Origin: Chthonomonadaceae bacterium
GTDB taxonomy: Bacteria; Armatimonadota; Chthonomonadetes; Chthonomonadales; Chthonomonadaceae
Length of the DNA: 64,000 bases
Assembly (NCBI GenBank): GCA_027450145.1
Contig: DAIDKH010000012.1
Coordinates: 1 to 64,000, forward strand
Reading direction: 5' to 3'
In this document: piece after piece, positions 1 through 7,971 of the stretch
Layout of the letters: each line of letters begins with the position of its first letter
Numbering within the stretch: position 1 is the first letter of the stretch
Program-made: the position numbers and the translations under genes
Notes under the pieces: generated by a model
What the model saw: the letters and a program-made list of their open reading frames with translations, nothing else
The model's database searches: none
Told to the model about the DNA's origin: nothing

Positions 1-656
1 ACGTCTGCTCCAGCAGTGATCGCATCATGAACCTGTGCCATGGTATCACATTCCACAGTAATCGTCATTGTGTGAGGCGCGTTATTGCGAGCACATGTAA
101 CGGCGTTGTTTATAGAGCCACATGCAGCGATGTGATTGTCCTTGATGAGTACCGCGTCGTAAAGACCAAATCGATGGTTATGGCCGCCGCCGCACCTTAC
201 TGCATACTTTTCAACAGCACGAAGCCCGGGAGTGGTCTTGCGTGTGTCGACGATCTTGGCCGATGTTCCTACAGTTCGCTCTACGAATGCCCGTGTGAGT
301 GTTGTTACAGCGCTTAACCGTTGGAGGAAATTGAGTGCAACTCGTTCACCGGTTAGAATTGTGCGCGCATCTCCTTCAATCGTACAAATAATTGTACCGG
401 GTTCAAGCCGGTCACCATCGCAACACATGTCATGAACTACAATACCGCTATGCATTTGACTGTAAACTTCATGAACAATTGGCAGGCCAGACAGATAACC
501 AGCGGATCTTGATACCATTAATGCCGAAATGATGATGCCTGTGGGTACAGTTAGTGTGGATGTTATGTCTCCCGTTCCTATATCCTCATTGAGTGCGGTG
601 CGCACCACTCGCAGGATATCGTCTTTGGGGATCCATGTAGGTATCAGCGCACTCAA
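1..656 (-). CDS. nadC: Nicotinate-nucleotide pyrophosphorylase (quinolinate phosphoribosyltransferase), 3' end cut by window edge
   Basis: Converts quinolinate and PRPP to nicotinate mononucleotide, CO2 and PPi in de novo NAD synthesis. About 218 N-terminal residues are visible; the rest (families are near 280) lies beyond position 1. Residues 137-146 read DTRKTTPGLR, the family signature, followed near 158 by GGGHNHRFGL and at 170-174 by LIKDN, the phosphate- and quinolinate-binding segments. An N-terminal ALNEDIGTGDIT is typical. The start is a TTG at 656-654 preceded by GGAGG with 7 bases of spacing. The TTG overlaps the TGA of the upstream STAS-USP gene, so translational coupling is likely. 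Identification is secure; the TTG start is inferred from the ribosome site. Confidence 0.95.
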   Translation of the reverse strand, partial: MSALIPTWIPKDDILRVVRTALNEDIGTGDITSTLTVPTGIIISALMVSRSAGYLSGLPIVHEVYSQMHSGIVVHDMCCDGDRLEPGTIICTIEGDARTILTGERVALNFLQRLSAVTTLTRAFVERTVGTSAKIVDTRKTTPGLRAVEKYAVRCGGGHNHRFGLYDAVLIKDNHIAACGSINNAVTCARNNAPHTMTITVECDTMAQVHDAITAGAD

Positions 657-1468
657 TTGGCCGCCTCCGATGCACGCAGCCTACCAATGATGACCTCGCA
701 GGGTGCGCGATGAAGCAGGGAGTCGACCAGCTTGTCGAAACGGTCATGCCCCTCATGCTCTACAGCGTGATGTGAGGCGCCAAGAAGCACGAGGTCGGCA
801 TTGTGACTCTTGATGCTGCCCAGTACTCCATCTACAGCGTCCCGTACGCGCTCAATGTGCTCAGCAGCTGTGCAACCGTGGTTAGCAACAAACTGGCGCG
901 CAATCTGCATTGTCTGTTCCGCCGCCTGCTCTTGTGCCGGCAAAGGAGCATTCAACGGTAAGTCACGAGTGACCTCAAGCAGGTAGACAAGCCGCAGATC
1001 GGCGTTTGCCATGTTTGAGTAGCGTGCTGCAAGATCGGCTCCGTAGGTAAGATCGACCTCTGCCATGAGTGGCACCACTACGACCCGCGGTTTTGCACCG
1101 GTAGTTTGAGCAACCACCGGTTGATTACCGGCGCGACGATGCATTGATAGCGAGGCACGCGCCGCATCCACAGACTCTGCTATAGGTAGCTGGGACCGTA
1201 CACCAGGTATTGACTTTAGTACCTGTAAAACATTGGCTGGCAGGTTAGCGACGATAATCCTGGTGTGTGCCGCCTCTATATCCTTCATGGCATCTAAGAA
1301 GGTTTTGGCTCCCGCCTCAGAAACCTCCTGCAAGCCGCTGCAGTCGACGATTATGCCCTCGGGAAAGTCGCGCAGCAACATACCAGCGGCAGCTCTAATG
1401 GTAAGCCACTGATTCTTGTGCAGCATACCAGATAGAAGCACTACATCCTTCCGAGTTTCAATGATCAT
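653..1468 (-). CDS. STAS domain - universal stress protein (UspA) fusion
   Basis: Predicted cytoplasmic protein of 271 residues. Residues 1-105 fit a STAS (anti-sigma-antagonist-like) fold; residues 128-262 fit a UspA fold with alternating hydrophobic strands and LVLLGASHH. The second glycine of the usual ATP motif is not seen, so nucleotide binding is uncertain. In the STAS part the segment aligning with the SpoIIAA phospho-serine loop (D-S-S-G) reads S-E-A-G, putting Glu51 at the acceptor position. I chose ATG 1468 over ATG 1480 because GGAG lies 6 bases upstream. The gene overlaps the end of the KimA-like permease gene by 11 bases, so they are co-transcribed and probably coupled. A regulatory role for the permease is inference. 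Confidence 0.8.
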   Translation of the reverse strand: MIIETRKDVVLLSGMLHKNQWLTIRAAAGMLLRDFPEGIIVDCSGLQEVSEAGAKTFLDAMKDIEAAHTRIIVANLPANVLQVLKSIPGVRSQLPIAESVDAARASLSMHRRAGNQPVVAQTTGAKPRVVVVPLMAEVDLTYGADLAARYSNMANADLRLVYLLEVTRDLPLNAPLPAQEQAAEQTMQIARQFVANHGCTAAEHIERVRDAVDGVLGSIKSHNADLVLLGASHHAVEHEGHDRFDKLVDSLLHRAPCEVIIGRLRASEAAN

Positions 1469-3548
1469 GCGATGCTCCATGATGAGAACCGTGTGCAGTT
1501 GCCAACACGGGTGGCTCTTCTTCTGTTAGTGAATCGGATGGAGGTGGTTCCACACTCGTTTGCAAATAGTATCGCACATTTGCTACAACTACATCCCGCC
1601 TGCTCAACAGCGCAAGCTTCAATCGCGCGGCACTTTGGCCATGTAGAAGTGCGTGCCATGGTTTTGTAGGTACATATTCGGGGATGACAACCGTAACGGT
1701 GTGGCCCTGGCGCTCAATGCGAACCGAGTCAAGATATGCCATAAGAGGTTCAATAAGGGTCCTGTACGGCGAATTCAGAATGACGAGCGGAACATCGTCT
1801 GCCCAGTGCTCCCAACGTTCCCTCAACATAGGGGTTTTCTCGGGATCTGTACACACGTGTACCGCCCTGCAGTCTGGCGAAAGCGTGCGGGCATATTCCA
1901 GTGCCGGCATTACTCCGCGATGCAGTGCAGGCACCAACACCAGAACCGTGTTTGTTGTAGAATCATGAGTGGGAGTGTAATTTGACATGCGAAGCTGATT
2001 GGCAACATCCATATAGTGATGGTTTGTCTTCTTAAAGAGGAACACCATAACGATTATGCCAACAACTACGAGCAGATCCGCCGGGGCCTTCTCAATAAGG
2101 ATGTCGCTTAGAACGGTGAATGTTGCCAGTGCGCCAATGCCGTTGATTAGTGCGCGAACGCGCCAGCCCGAACCCCTAATACGAAACCAGTGCACTACCA
2201 TGCCAGATTGAGACAATGTAAACGCGGTGAATACGCCAATGGCATAGAGCGGGATAAGAGCATCCACATTGCCATCTTTAATAACGAGAAGGAAGATCGC
2301 GGAAGCCCCAAGGATTAGGATGCCGTTGTTGAATACGAGTTTGTCACCCAAATTCGACAGCTGCTTGGGCATAAAACGGTCGCGTGCGAGTATGGACGAT
2401 AGGCGAGGGAAATCTGCAAAGCTCGTGTTCGCCGCAAGTACAAGGATTGCTGCCGTGAAGAATTGCGTTAAATAGTAGCCAACAGCAGTCGGTCCGGTTT
2501 TGCCAAACACTGCACCAGAAATCTGGTCGATTACTGCCGGGGTTTCTGCTGCGCCGTCATAAACAACATGCAGCTTCATCGCAAGCGCCGACACACCTAA
2601 GAACACCGTTCCCAAAATTACACCCATCATGATGAGCGTGAGAGCGGCGTTATGAGATTTTGGCTCCTTAAACGCCGGTATGCCGTTACTTACAGCCTCA
2701 GTTCCGGTCATTGCGGAACATCCATTGGCAAACGCGCTTAGTAGCACGGCAATGCCGAAGGTTCGCGCGGCTGGTTCCACCGTCCAGGTTTGCACGACGT
2801 ACTGATAATGGGGGTGCCAATGAAAGCCTGGCAGCAACGGAGCGAGAAATCCTACCGCTATCATCACGTAGCACATGACCACGAAGCCGTAGGTAAAAAC
2901 TGCAAACAGGCTGCCGGACTCTTTCAAGCCTCGAAGGTTAGCTAACATAAGAACCAGCGTAAACAGGCAACACCACACCACGAGATATCGGGGCTCAAAG
3001 AACCTGGGCCCCACGACAGGTAGGTTTTTAAGGTTTTGAACACCGGACGCAATCGAGACAGCCACTGTCAGTATGTAATCAATGAGAAGCGCGGCTGCGG
3101 CTATGAGACCAGGATAGGTACCAAGATTGTCCTTGGATACAATGTAGGATCCGCCACCATTTGGATAACCATGTATGGTTTGCCAATAGGAAAATACAAC
3201 GACAGCCAACAGTGCCACAATGAGGCCAGTGAGCAGCATTGTGTAGTGCTGGTACGCAAGCCGGTTTTTGACTTCCCAAAGCCCAACGCCACCTATTGTA
3301 GACATGCCGAGGAACAGAATGATTTCCTGAGTTGCGTATGCCACCGAGGAGATTGCGTCGGATGCAAAAACGGGTAGTGCGAGAAACTTGGACAGAAGGG
3401 TGTGTTCCATTTTCTCGCTGGATAGTGGCTGGCCTATAACGCAGGTACGGGCCCAGGTAAGTACTCTACGAAGAAGCCGTCGGTCCTCCGCTTTTACCGG
3501 AGCGAGAGGCATCCTAGACTGGCCGTTGGGCGGCGGAGTTTGATCCAT
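1458..3548 (-). CDS. APC-superfamily permease, KimA/YdaO-like
   Basis: Inner-membrane transporter of about 696 residues with roughly 12 hydrophobic segments and a cytoplasmic C-terminal region of about 170 residues that looks UspA-like. The N-terminal run FASDAISSVAYATQE and the later GYPNGGGSY are characteristic of the KimA/YdaO branch of the APC superfamily. In Bacillus this branch imports potassium and is controlled by c-di-AMP; the substrate here is not proven. I place the start at ATG 3548 (MDQTPPPNG...) with GGAG about 10 bases upstream; a longer reading from 3599 would run through an upstream hairpin and has no ribosome site. The STAS-USP gene follows with an 11-base overlap. Confidence 0.85.
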   Translation of the reverse strand: MDQTPPPNGQSRMPLAPVKAEDRRLLRRVLTWARTCVIGQPLSSEKMEHTLLSKFLALPVFASDAISSVAYATQEIILFLGMSTIGGVGLWEVKNRLAYQHYTMLLTGLIVALLAVVVFSYWQTIHGYPNGGGSYIVSKDNLGTYPGLIAAAALLIDYILTVAVSIASGVQNLKNLPVVGPRFFEPRYLVVWCCLFTLVLMLANLRGLKESGSLFAVFTYGFVVMCYVMIAVGFLAPLLPGFHWHPHYQYVVQTWTVEPAARTFGIAVLLSAFANGCSAMTGTEAVSNGIPAFKEPKSHNAALTLIMMGVILGTVFLGVSALAMKLHVVYDGAAETPAVIDQISGAVFGKTGPTAVGYYLTQFFTAAILVLAANTSFADFPRLSSILARDRFMPKQLSNLGDKLVFNNGILILGASAIFLLVIKDGNVDALIPLYAIGVFTAFTLSQSGMVVHWFRIRGSGWRVRALINGIGALATFTVLSDILIEKAPADLLVVVGIIVMVFLFKKTNHHYMDVANQLRMSNYTPTHDSTTNTVLVLVPALHRGVMPALEYARTLSPDCRAVHVCTDPEKTPMLRERWEHWADDVPLVILNSPYRTLIEPLMAYLDSVRIERQGHTVTVVIPEYVPTKPWHALLHGQSAARLKLALLSRRDVVVANVRYYLQTSVEPPPSDSLTEEEPPVLATAHGSHHGASHDH

Positions 3549-3575
3549 TGTAAATGCACTCCAGTTAATATGGCA

Positions 3576-3613
3576 GACCGGTAGGTCATAGTGCGACAAT
3601 GGCCCTACCGGTC
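3576..3613 (-). promoter_or_regulatory. 10-bp inverted repeat in the leader of the KimA-like gene
   Basis: Perfect 10-base arms (gaccggtagg at 3576-3585 and its complement at 3604-3613) enclose an 18-base loop. The repeat lies between the predicted promoter and the chosen ATG at 3548, and its outer arm begins almost at the predicted transcription start. No T-run follows on either strand, so it is not a normal intrinsic terminator. It may be a 5'-end stabilising hairpin, an operator or a regulatory RNA element; the sequence does not decide. Confidence 0.5.
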
Positions 3614-3629
3614 GAAGAAAAGTATACCA
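3613..3629 (-). promoter_or_regulatory. Extended -10 promoter for the KimA-like gene
   Basis: On the minus strand TGGTATACT (3629-3621) matches an extended -10 element (TGn plus TATAcT). No good -35 is visible, which is acceptable for extended -10 promoters. Initiation would fall near 3614, just at the start of the inverted repeat. Confidence 0.45.
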
Positions 3630-3710
3630 CGCTTAAGATGGCTTATTATTGCGCAAAATGGCAAAAATAGCGTACTGTGTCGTGATTTGTCTGAATGCCA
3701 ATCTTTGGAG

Positions 3711-4868
3711 TTATTCCTGGCACGAAGTGAACGTAAACGAATACAGACCAAATCCTTGTGCCTGCGGAATAAGTGTGAGAACGTGCGATCCATACTTTGC
3801 CAAATGTGTGAGGACATACATTCTGGGAGTATCCACCAGAACATAGCTCTGACCAGTAGGAGTGTAACGAATGTCGGCGCCCTTGTCCGCAGGCGGAATT
3901 GGTTTGCCGTCTTGCAAGACCACTACGCGCAACGGTTGACCTAGCTCTGGTTTTATTACGGCATTTGCTGTGAGTGCGTGGTAACGCAACATAATTGCAT
4001 TGGGTTGACCCGGAACTTGAACTCCTTCCCGAAGAGATTCAGTCTCCTCCACCCAGTTACCCACGGGGTATACGATCCCGTCCTGCAGCGAACTTGTAGG
4101 TGCAGCGATTTGGAGGTGGGTACCCGGTACCCAATTCGAAACCCCAGATATCACGCCTTCTTGAAACCCACGACCGCCGCAATATGTCTCGGCTGTCATA
4201 GGATAACACACTGAACCAGGTGAATCAGCGCTGTGTACTGGTGCCATCACTGGTGGGAACTTAAGGTTAGGATGGACTTGCTTTAGCAGTTCCTGAATTG
4301 TCTTTTCCGTCCTACCATATCCACCTTCGCCTTCGTGATCTTCGACCACCTCACCGTTTGCATCGACTAGATAGTCGCGCGGCCAAACGCCTTCTGCGCC
4401 CTGCCAGGCCTGCCAGTTGCGGTAGTTACTGTCGACAAGTACGGGCCAGGTTATACCAAGTCGAGGGAGCGCCGCAACTACATTCGCTCGTTTGTGTGCA
4501 AACTTAAATTCCGGAGTGTGGATACCTATGATTACGAGACCGTCTTTCGCATAGCGACGATTCCATTCCTGCAGGTACGGAAGCGTCCGCAAGCAGTTGA
4601 CGCACGTGTACTCCCAAAAATCGATCAACACCACTTTGTGCTCTTTAGTGAGTTGAGTCATACTCAACGCTTTGCCGTTCGTATTCAGCCAATCGCTGGT
4701 CGAACCGTACAACCGCGGAGCGGGCACGGGATAATTATTTGATGCCAAAGCTGCCGGGGCGCTGTCTATGGGTGCTGTTGCGGAGGCCCGTGGCGCATTA
4801 GTAATTGCAAGTACTGCAAACGCCGCAGCGGCAACAAAAGCAATAATTATTAGTAGGCGTGAACGCAT
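3711..4868 (-). CDS. TlpA/DipZ-like thioredoxin with C-terminal carbohydrate-binding-like module
   Basis: Exported thiol-disulfide protein of 385 residues. Residues 1-30 form a signal peptide or membrane anchor. The thioredoxin fold follows, with active-site Cys89-Val-Asn-Cys92 in FWEYTCVNC and the downstream GIHTPEF. From about residue 215 the protein continues into a beta-rich region (YCGGRGFQEG, later QSYVLVDTPRMYVL). This order resembles the soluble C-terminal half of mycobacterial DipZ, without the CcdA-type membrane domain that normally supplies electrons. Start ATG 4868 has AAGGAG 9 bases upstream. It is divergent from the aldo/keto reductase and lies 162 bases upstream of the KimA-like gene, which has its own promoter candidate. 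Role in periplasmic disulfide chemistry is inferred from the family. Confidence 0.85.
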   Translation of the reverse strand: MRSRLLIIIAFVAAAAFAVLAITNAPRASATAPIDSAPAALASNNYPVPAPRLYGSTSDWLNTNGKALSMTQLTKEHKVVLIDFWEYTCVNCLRTLPYLQEWNRRYAKDGLVIIGIHTPEFKFAHKRANVVAALPRLGITWPVLVDSNYRNWQAWQGAEGVWPRDYLVDANGEVVEDHEGEGGYGRTEKTIQELLKQVHPNLKFPPVMAPVHSADSPGSVCYPMTAETYCGGRGFQEGVISGVSNWVPGTHLQIAAPTSSLQDGIVYPVGNWVEETESLREGVQVPGQPNAIMLRYHALTANAVIKPELGQPLRVVVLQDGKPIPPADKGADIRYTPTGQSYVLVDTPRMYVLTHLAKYGSHVLTLIPQAQGFGLYSFTFTSCQE

Positions 4869-5035
4869 TGCATTAGTCTCCTTATGAAGTCATACTTACC
4901 CATATACGGTTGGCTGTCGGTAAATATTGGCAATGGAAATTGACCAATCACCTTTACGCGCAGGGGGCTATATGCCATTATGGTACAAATATTCTAGCAA
5001 GCAGACGGAGGCTGGATTTTCAGGAGGTCGAAAAT

Positions 5036-6043
5036 ATGAAGATGAAGCGGTTGGGACGTACAGGTCTACACGTCAGCGAGATCTGTTTAGGAACTATGAC
5101 ATTCGGTAAGCAGGCCGATGAGTCGGTTGCATTCAGAATTATGGATACCGCTGCGGCAGGCGGCGTCAACTTCATTGACACCGCGGACGTTTATCCGGTT
5201 CCGGTCGCGGCTGACACAAGGGGTCGTACAGAGGAAATCGTGGGTAAATGGTTGAAGGGGCGGCGTGACAATTTCATTCTGGCGACGAAGTGTCGAGCGG
5301 AGATGGGGCCATTACCCTGGAATGGCGGACTTTCACGCAAGCACATCTTGCAGGCCGTGGAAGATAGCCTGCGAAGGCTTCAAACAGATTATATAGATCT
5401 GTATCAGACGCACTCTCCGGATACCGACACGCCCATTGACGAAACACTTGCCGCACTTGACGTGCTTGTTAAGAGTGGCAAAGTGCGTTACATAGGGTGC
5501 TCAAATTACGGTACGTGGCGGTTAGCTGAGGCGTTGTGGACGAGTGACAAACTGGGTCTCACCCGTTATGACTGTGTTCAACCACGCTACAATCTGTTGT
5601 TCCGCCAGATCGAAGATGAACTGCTAACTTTGTGCAAAGAGCAGGGCGTTGGAGTAATTGCGTACAACCCCCTTGCTGGCGGGTTTTTAACGGGCAAGTT
5701 TAAGAAAGATGCCCCGCCTGAGACTGGTTCACGCTTTGACCTTATGAAAGAGGGTAATAGCTTGTACCATGAACGTTACTGGAAGGATGCACAGTTTAAC
5801 GCGGTTGAAAAACTCGCAAACCATTTTGAGAACAGGAATATTAACCTTGCTCAGGCAGCTATTGCATGGGTTTTGCAGAATCAAGTGGTTACCTCGGCTA
5901 TAGTGGGTGCTAGCAAACCAGAACAACTCGCAGCAACCCTGCCTTCCGTAAGTCTAATACTTACGAAGGAAGATCTAGAGGTGTGCAACGCTGCCTGGTA
6001 TAGTATCCCTCGGCCGATGGATCCTACGGTTGCTCTACGGTAA
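5036..6043 (+). CDS. Aldo/keto reductase
   Basis: NADPH-dependent oxidoreductase of 335 residues, normal for the family. The catalytic tetrad is readable: Asp48 and Tyr53 in FIDTADVY, Lys85 in LATKC, His126 in YQTHSPD. A late IVGASKPEQL matches the cofactor phosphate-binding loop. The physiological substrate cannot be told from sequence. I chose ATG 5036, which has AGGAGG 8 bases upstream; the frame is open back to 4910 but that stretch looks unlike the family N-terminus. It stands alone, divergent from the thioredoxin gene. Confidence 0.92.
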   Translation: MKMKRLGRTGLHVSEICLGTMTFGKQADESVAFRIMDTAAAGGVNFIDTADVYPVPVAADTRGRTEEIVGKWLKGRRDNFILATKCRAEMGPLPWNGGLSRKHILQAVEDSLRRLQTDYIDLYQTHSPDTDTPIDETLAALDVLVKSGKVRYIGCSNYGTWRLAEALWTSDKLGLTRYDCVQPRYNLLFRQIEDELLTLCKEQGVGVIAYNPLAGGFLTGKFKKDAPPETGSRFDLMKEGNSLYHERYWKDAQFNAVEKLANHFENRNINLAQAAIAWVLQNQVVTSAIVGASKPEQLAATLPSVSLILTKEDLEVCNAAWYSIPRPMDPTVALR

Positions 6044-6324
6044 CAGCTCCTGACATCGACCGGATGGCTGGTTTCGTTATGCCATTCGCTGTGACAATCG
6101 GGCGCTAAGGTTTGATCACCTGCCCCAAATTCCACGGTAGCAGCCTTGTAAGATCTGTTGGTTTCCTGTGAACCGAAGGGTCTATCGGGCTGCACCGTCG
6201 GCATTTAGCTTGAACGCAGTCATCATAGATAATTACAGATGCAATGGATCGCGTGCAGGACAACAGGTGGCTAAAACTATGAAGCGGTTGGTTATTACTA
6301 ACAGACGCGCGGGATTTGCCAAGG

Positions 6325-7299
6325 TCAAACGATATTTAGGCCTTTACTCTGCTCTACTGCACTAGACCAAAGATCGCGTACCACATCTACCGCAGAGAGA
6401 ATCTCTGTTACAAAACTAACGCCCGTTCCTGCGTAACAGCACATTGCCTCTACATCTCCGTTCATACCTTCCATCGGTGCAGTGTCCTCGTAACGAAATA
6501 TAGGACATCCACCTTGGGTTGTCGCAATAATCTCGTTTTTACCGGGCCGCGACTCGCCACTTGCATACCCCGATGCCTCCCATGCTTCAAATGTACTGTT
6601 ACGGAGTACCCGGTGTGGCGCCATTGGCCATCCAACATCAAAGCAACCAGTTAGTACTGTCTTATCCGCAGTGGCCTCTACAAGTAACTTACGATAGTCG
6701 TTGTGAGCTCTACTCTCCGTCGTGGCCACAAATCTTGTCCCCATCATAACCGCATCGGCCCCCAGGCCCAGAAATTTCGCAATTTGCGCGCCACTAGCAA
6801 TTCCACCCGAGGCAACCACCGGTATGTCACCAGAAATCTCCAGGATTTGAGGTAGAAGAGTCTGCAATTGCGTGGATGACTGCACGTGGCCGCCGGCTTC
6901 ACATCCCTGCACCACGAGAAAATCTACTCCATCTTGCAGCGCAATGTCAGCTCCTTTGGCCGAGCCTACGGCGACGCCAGCAAGCGCTCCTGAGTTTTGA
7001 ACAGTCTTCACGAGACCCGCAGGTTGCCCCCAGGAAAACGAAACTATAGGTGCACCAGCATCTAACACGGCGCTTAATGATTGTGGTGGGAATGCCAGTG
7101 CAAAATTAACCATGAAAGGCTGCGCGGTTTCATTGCGTACATTATGAACCGCGAGGACAGCGTCCTCAATCGATGTCCAGGTTAGGCCCATAGATCCCAT
7201 GCCGCCTGCGCTACTCACTGCGATACATAGTCTCGAGCCGGCAATTGAACCGGTTGGCGCCTGCCAAATTGGAATAGGACGCTGCAATAGAGGATGCAT
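6325..7299 (-). CDS. Nitronate monooxygenase (2-nitropropane dioxygenase family)
   Basis: FMN-dependent TIM-barrel oxidoreductase, 324 residues. QGCEAGGH (residues 131-138) is the family motif and contains the catalytic His138; ASGGIASG (163-170) and GADAVMMGTRF (180-190) are the FMN phosphate-binding loops. Relatives detoxify nitronates such as propionate-3-nitronate, and the fold is shared with FabK enoyl reductases; the longer form and the motif favour nitronate monooxygenase. Its ATG overlaps the stop of the upstream DUF1992 gene as TAATG, so the two are probably translated together. Confidence 0.85.
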   Translation of the reverse strand: MHPLLQRPIPIWQAPTGSIAGSRLCIAVSSAGGMGSMGLTWTSIEDAVLAVHNVRNETAQPFMVNFALAFPPQSLSAVLDAGAPIVSFSWGQPAGLVKTVQNSGALAGVAVGSAKGADIALQDGVDFLVVQGCEAGGHVQSSTQLQTLLPQILEISGDIPVVASGGIASGAQIAKFLGLGADAVMMGTRFVATTESRAHNDYRKLLVEATADKTVLTGCFDVGWPMAPHRVLRNSTFEAWEASGYASGESRPGKNEIIATTQGGCPIFRYEDTAPMEGMNGDVEAMCCYAGTGVSFVTEILSAVDVVRDLWSSAVEQSKGLNIV

Positions 7300-7901
7300 T
7301 ATTTAGAACCGCCCAATATCGATCTCAATCTAGCCCAAGTGAGCGCGATAATTCCAGTGTGGTGCCCACCGGTATTATGCGCCGGGGTCGGAATCTTGGC
7401 CGCGATATGCGCGCTATTTAGATCGGTTGGCACTAGTTCGTCAAACTCTTCCAGCATCTGGTGAGTGTTTAACGGGTGGGCAGTCACAAAATGTTGCGGG
7501 CCTACCATACACAGCTTTAGCACCATATGATTACATGCCTTTAACCTGGCTGCAAACTGTGAACGCTCGTATTGGCGCCATTCGTCATACCTATAACTAC
7601 GCTCACTGAACGTACCTCGAAGTGTCAGGATATACGACGCAGCGGCCTTTGCGCGCTGGGCTGGAAGAGCGAGAATAAGCTGCTGTTCTCTAGCAATTTC
7701 CTGTTGAAGCTGTGCCCATTCAGGAAGCACGCCGGCGTTTTTCAGCAGTTTTACAGCGGCGCGTTGTGCAGGCGGAACCAAGGAGTCGTCAAGTAATCGA
7801 ATGGGCTTTCCCATTCCCGGCAGATTATCGAATTGGCCTTCGTCCAATGCTTCGCGAATCCGGTTTTCAGCAATTCGTCTGACACCGTCCAAGTTTTGCA
7901 C
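7299..7901 (-). CDS. DUF1992 (DnaJ-homologue subfamily C member 28-type) protein
   Basis: Predicted cytoplasmic protein of 200 residues. The N-terminal 70 residues carry the DUF1992 signature: AENRIREALDEGQFDNLPGMGKP, broken here as IREALDEGQFDNL then PGMGKPI. Bacterial members lack a J-domain and have no assigned biochemical role. The C-terminal half is charged and helical, ending in a region not recognised. Start is GTG 7901 with GGAGAG about 10 bases upstream. The stop overlaps the ATG of the nitronate monooxygenase. Confidence 0.75.
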   Translation of the reverse strand: MQNLDGVRRIAENRIREALDEGQFDNLPGMGKPIRLLDDSLVPPAQRAAVKLLKNAGVLPEWAQLQQEIAREQQLILALPAQRAKAAASYILTLRGTFSERSYRYDEWRQYERSQFAARLKACNHMVLKLCMVGPQHFVTAHPLNTHQMLEEFDELVPTDLNSAHIAAKIPTPAHNTGGHHTGIIALTWARLRSILGGSK

Positions 7902-7971
7902 TATTGATCAGCTCTCCAATCCGTAGTACGCTATCTATCTAACAAATTGCTTGCCAGCAACGTTAGGCCAG

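Noticed and set aside
3548-3720. c-di-AMP (ydaO) riboswitch upstream of the KimA-like gene
   Set aside because: The space between promoter candidate and start is too short and none of the conserved ydaO core segments is recognisable.
4910-5035. N-terminal extension of the aldo/keto reductase
   Set aside because: The family N-terminus and an AGGAGG site both point to ATG 5036.
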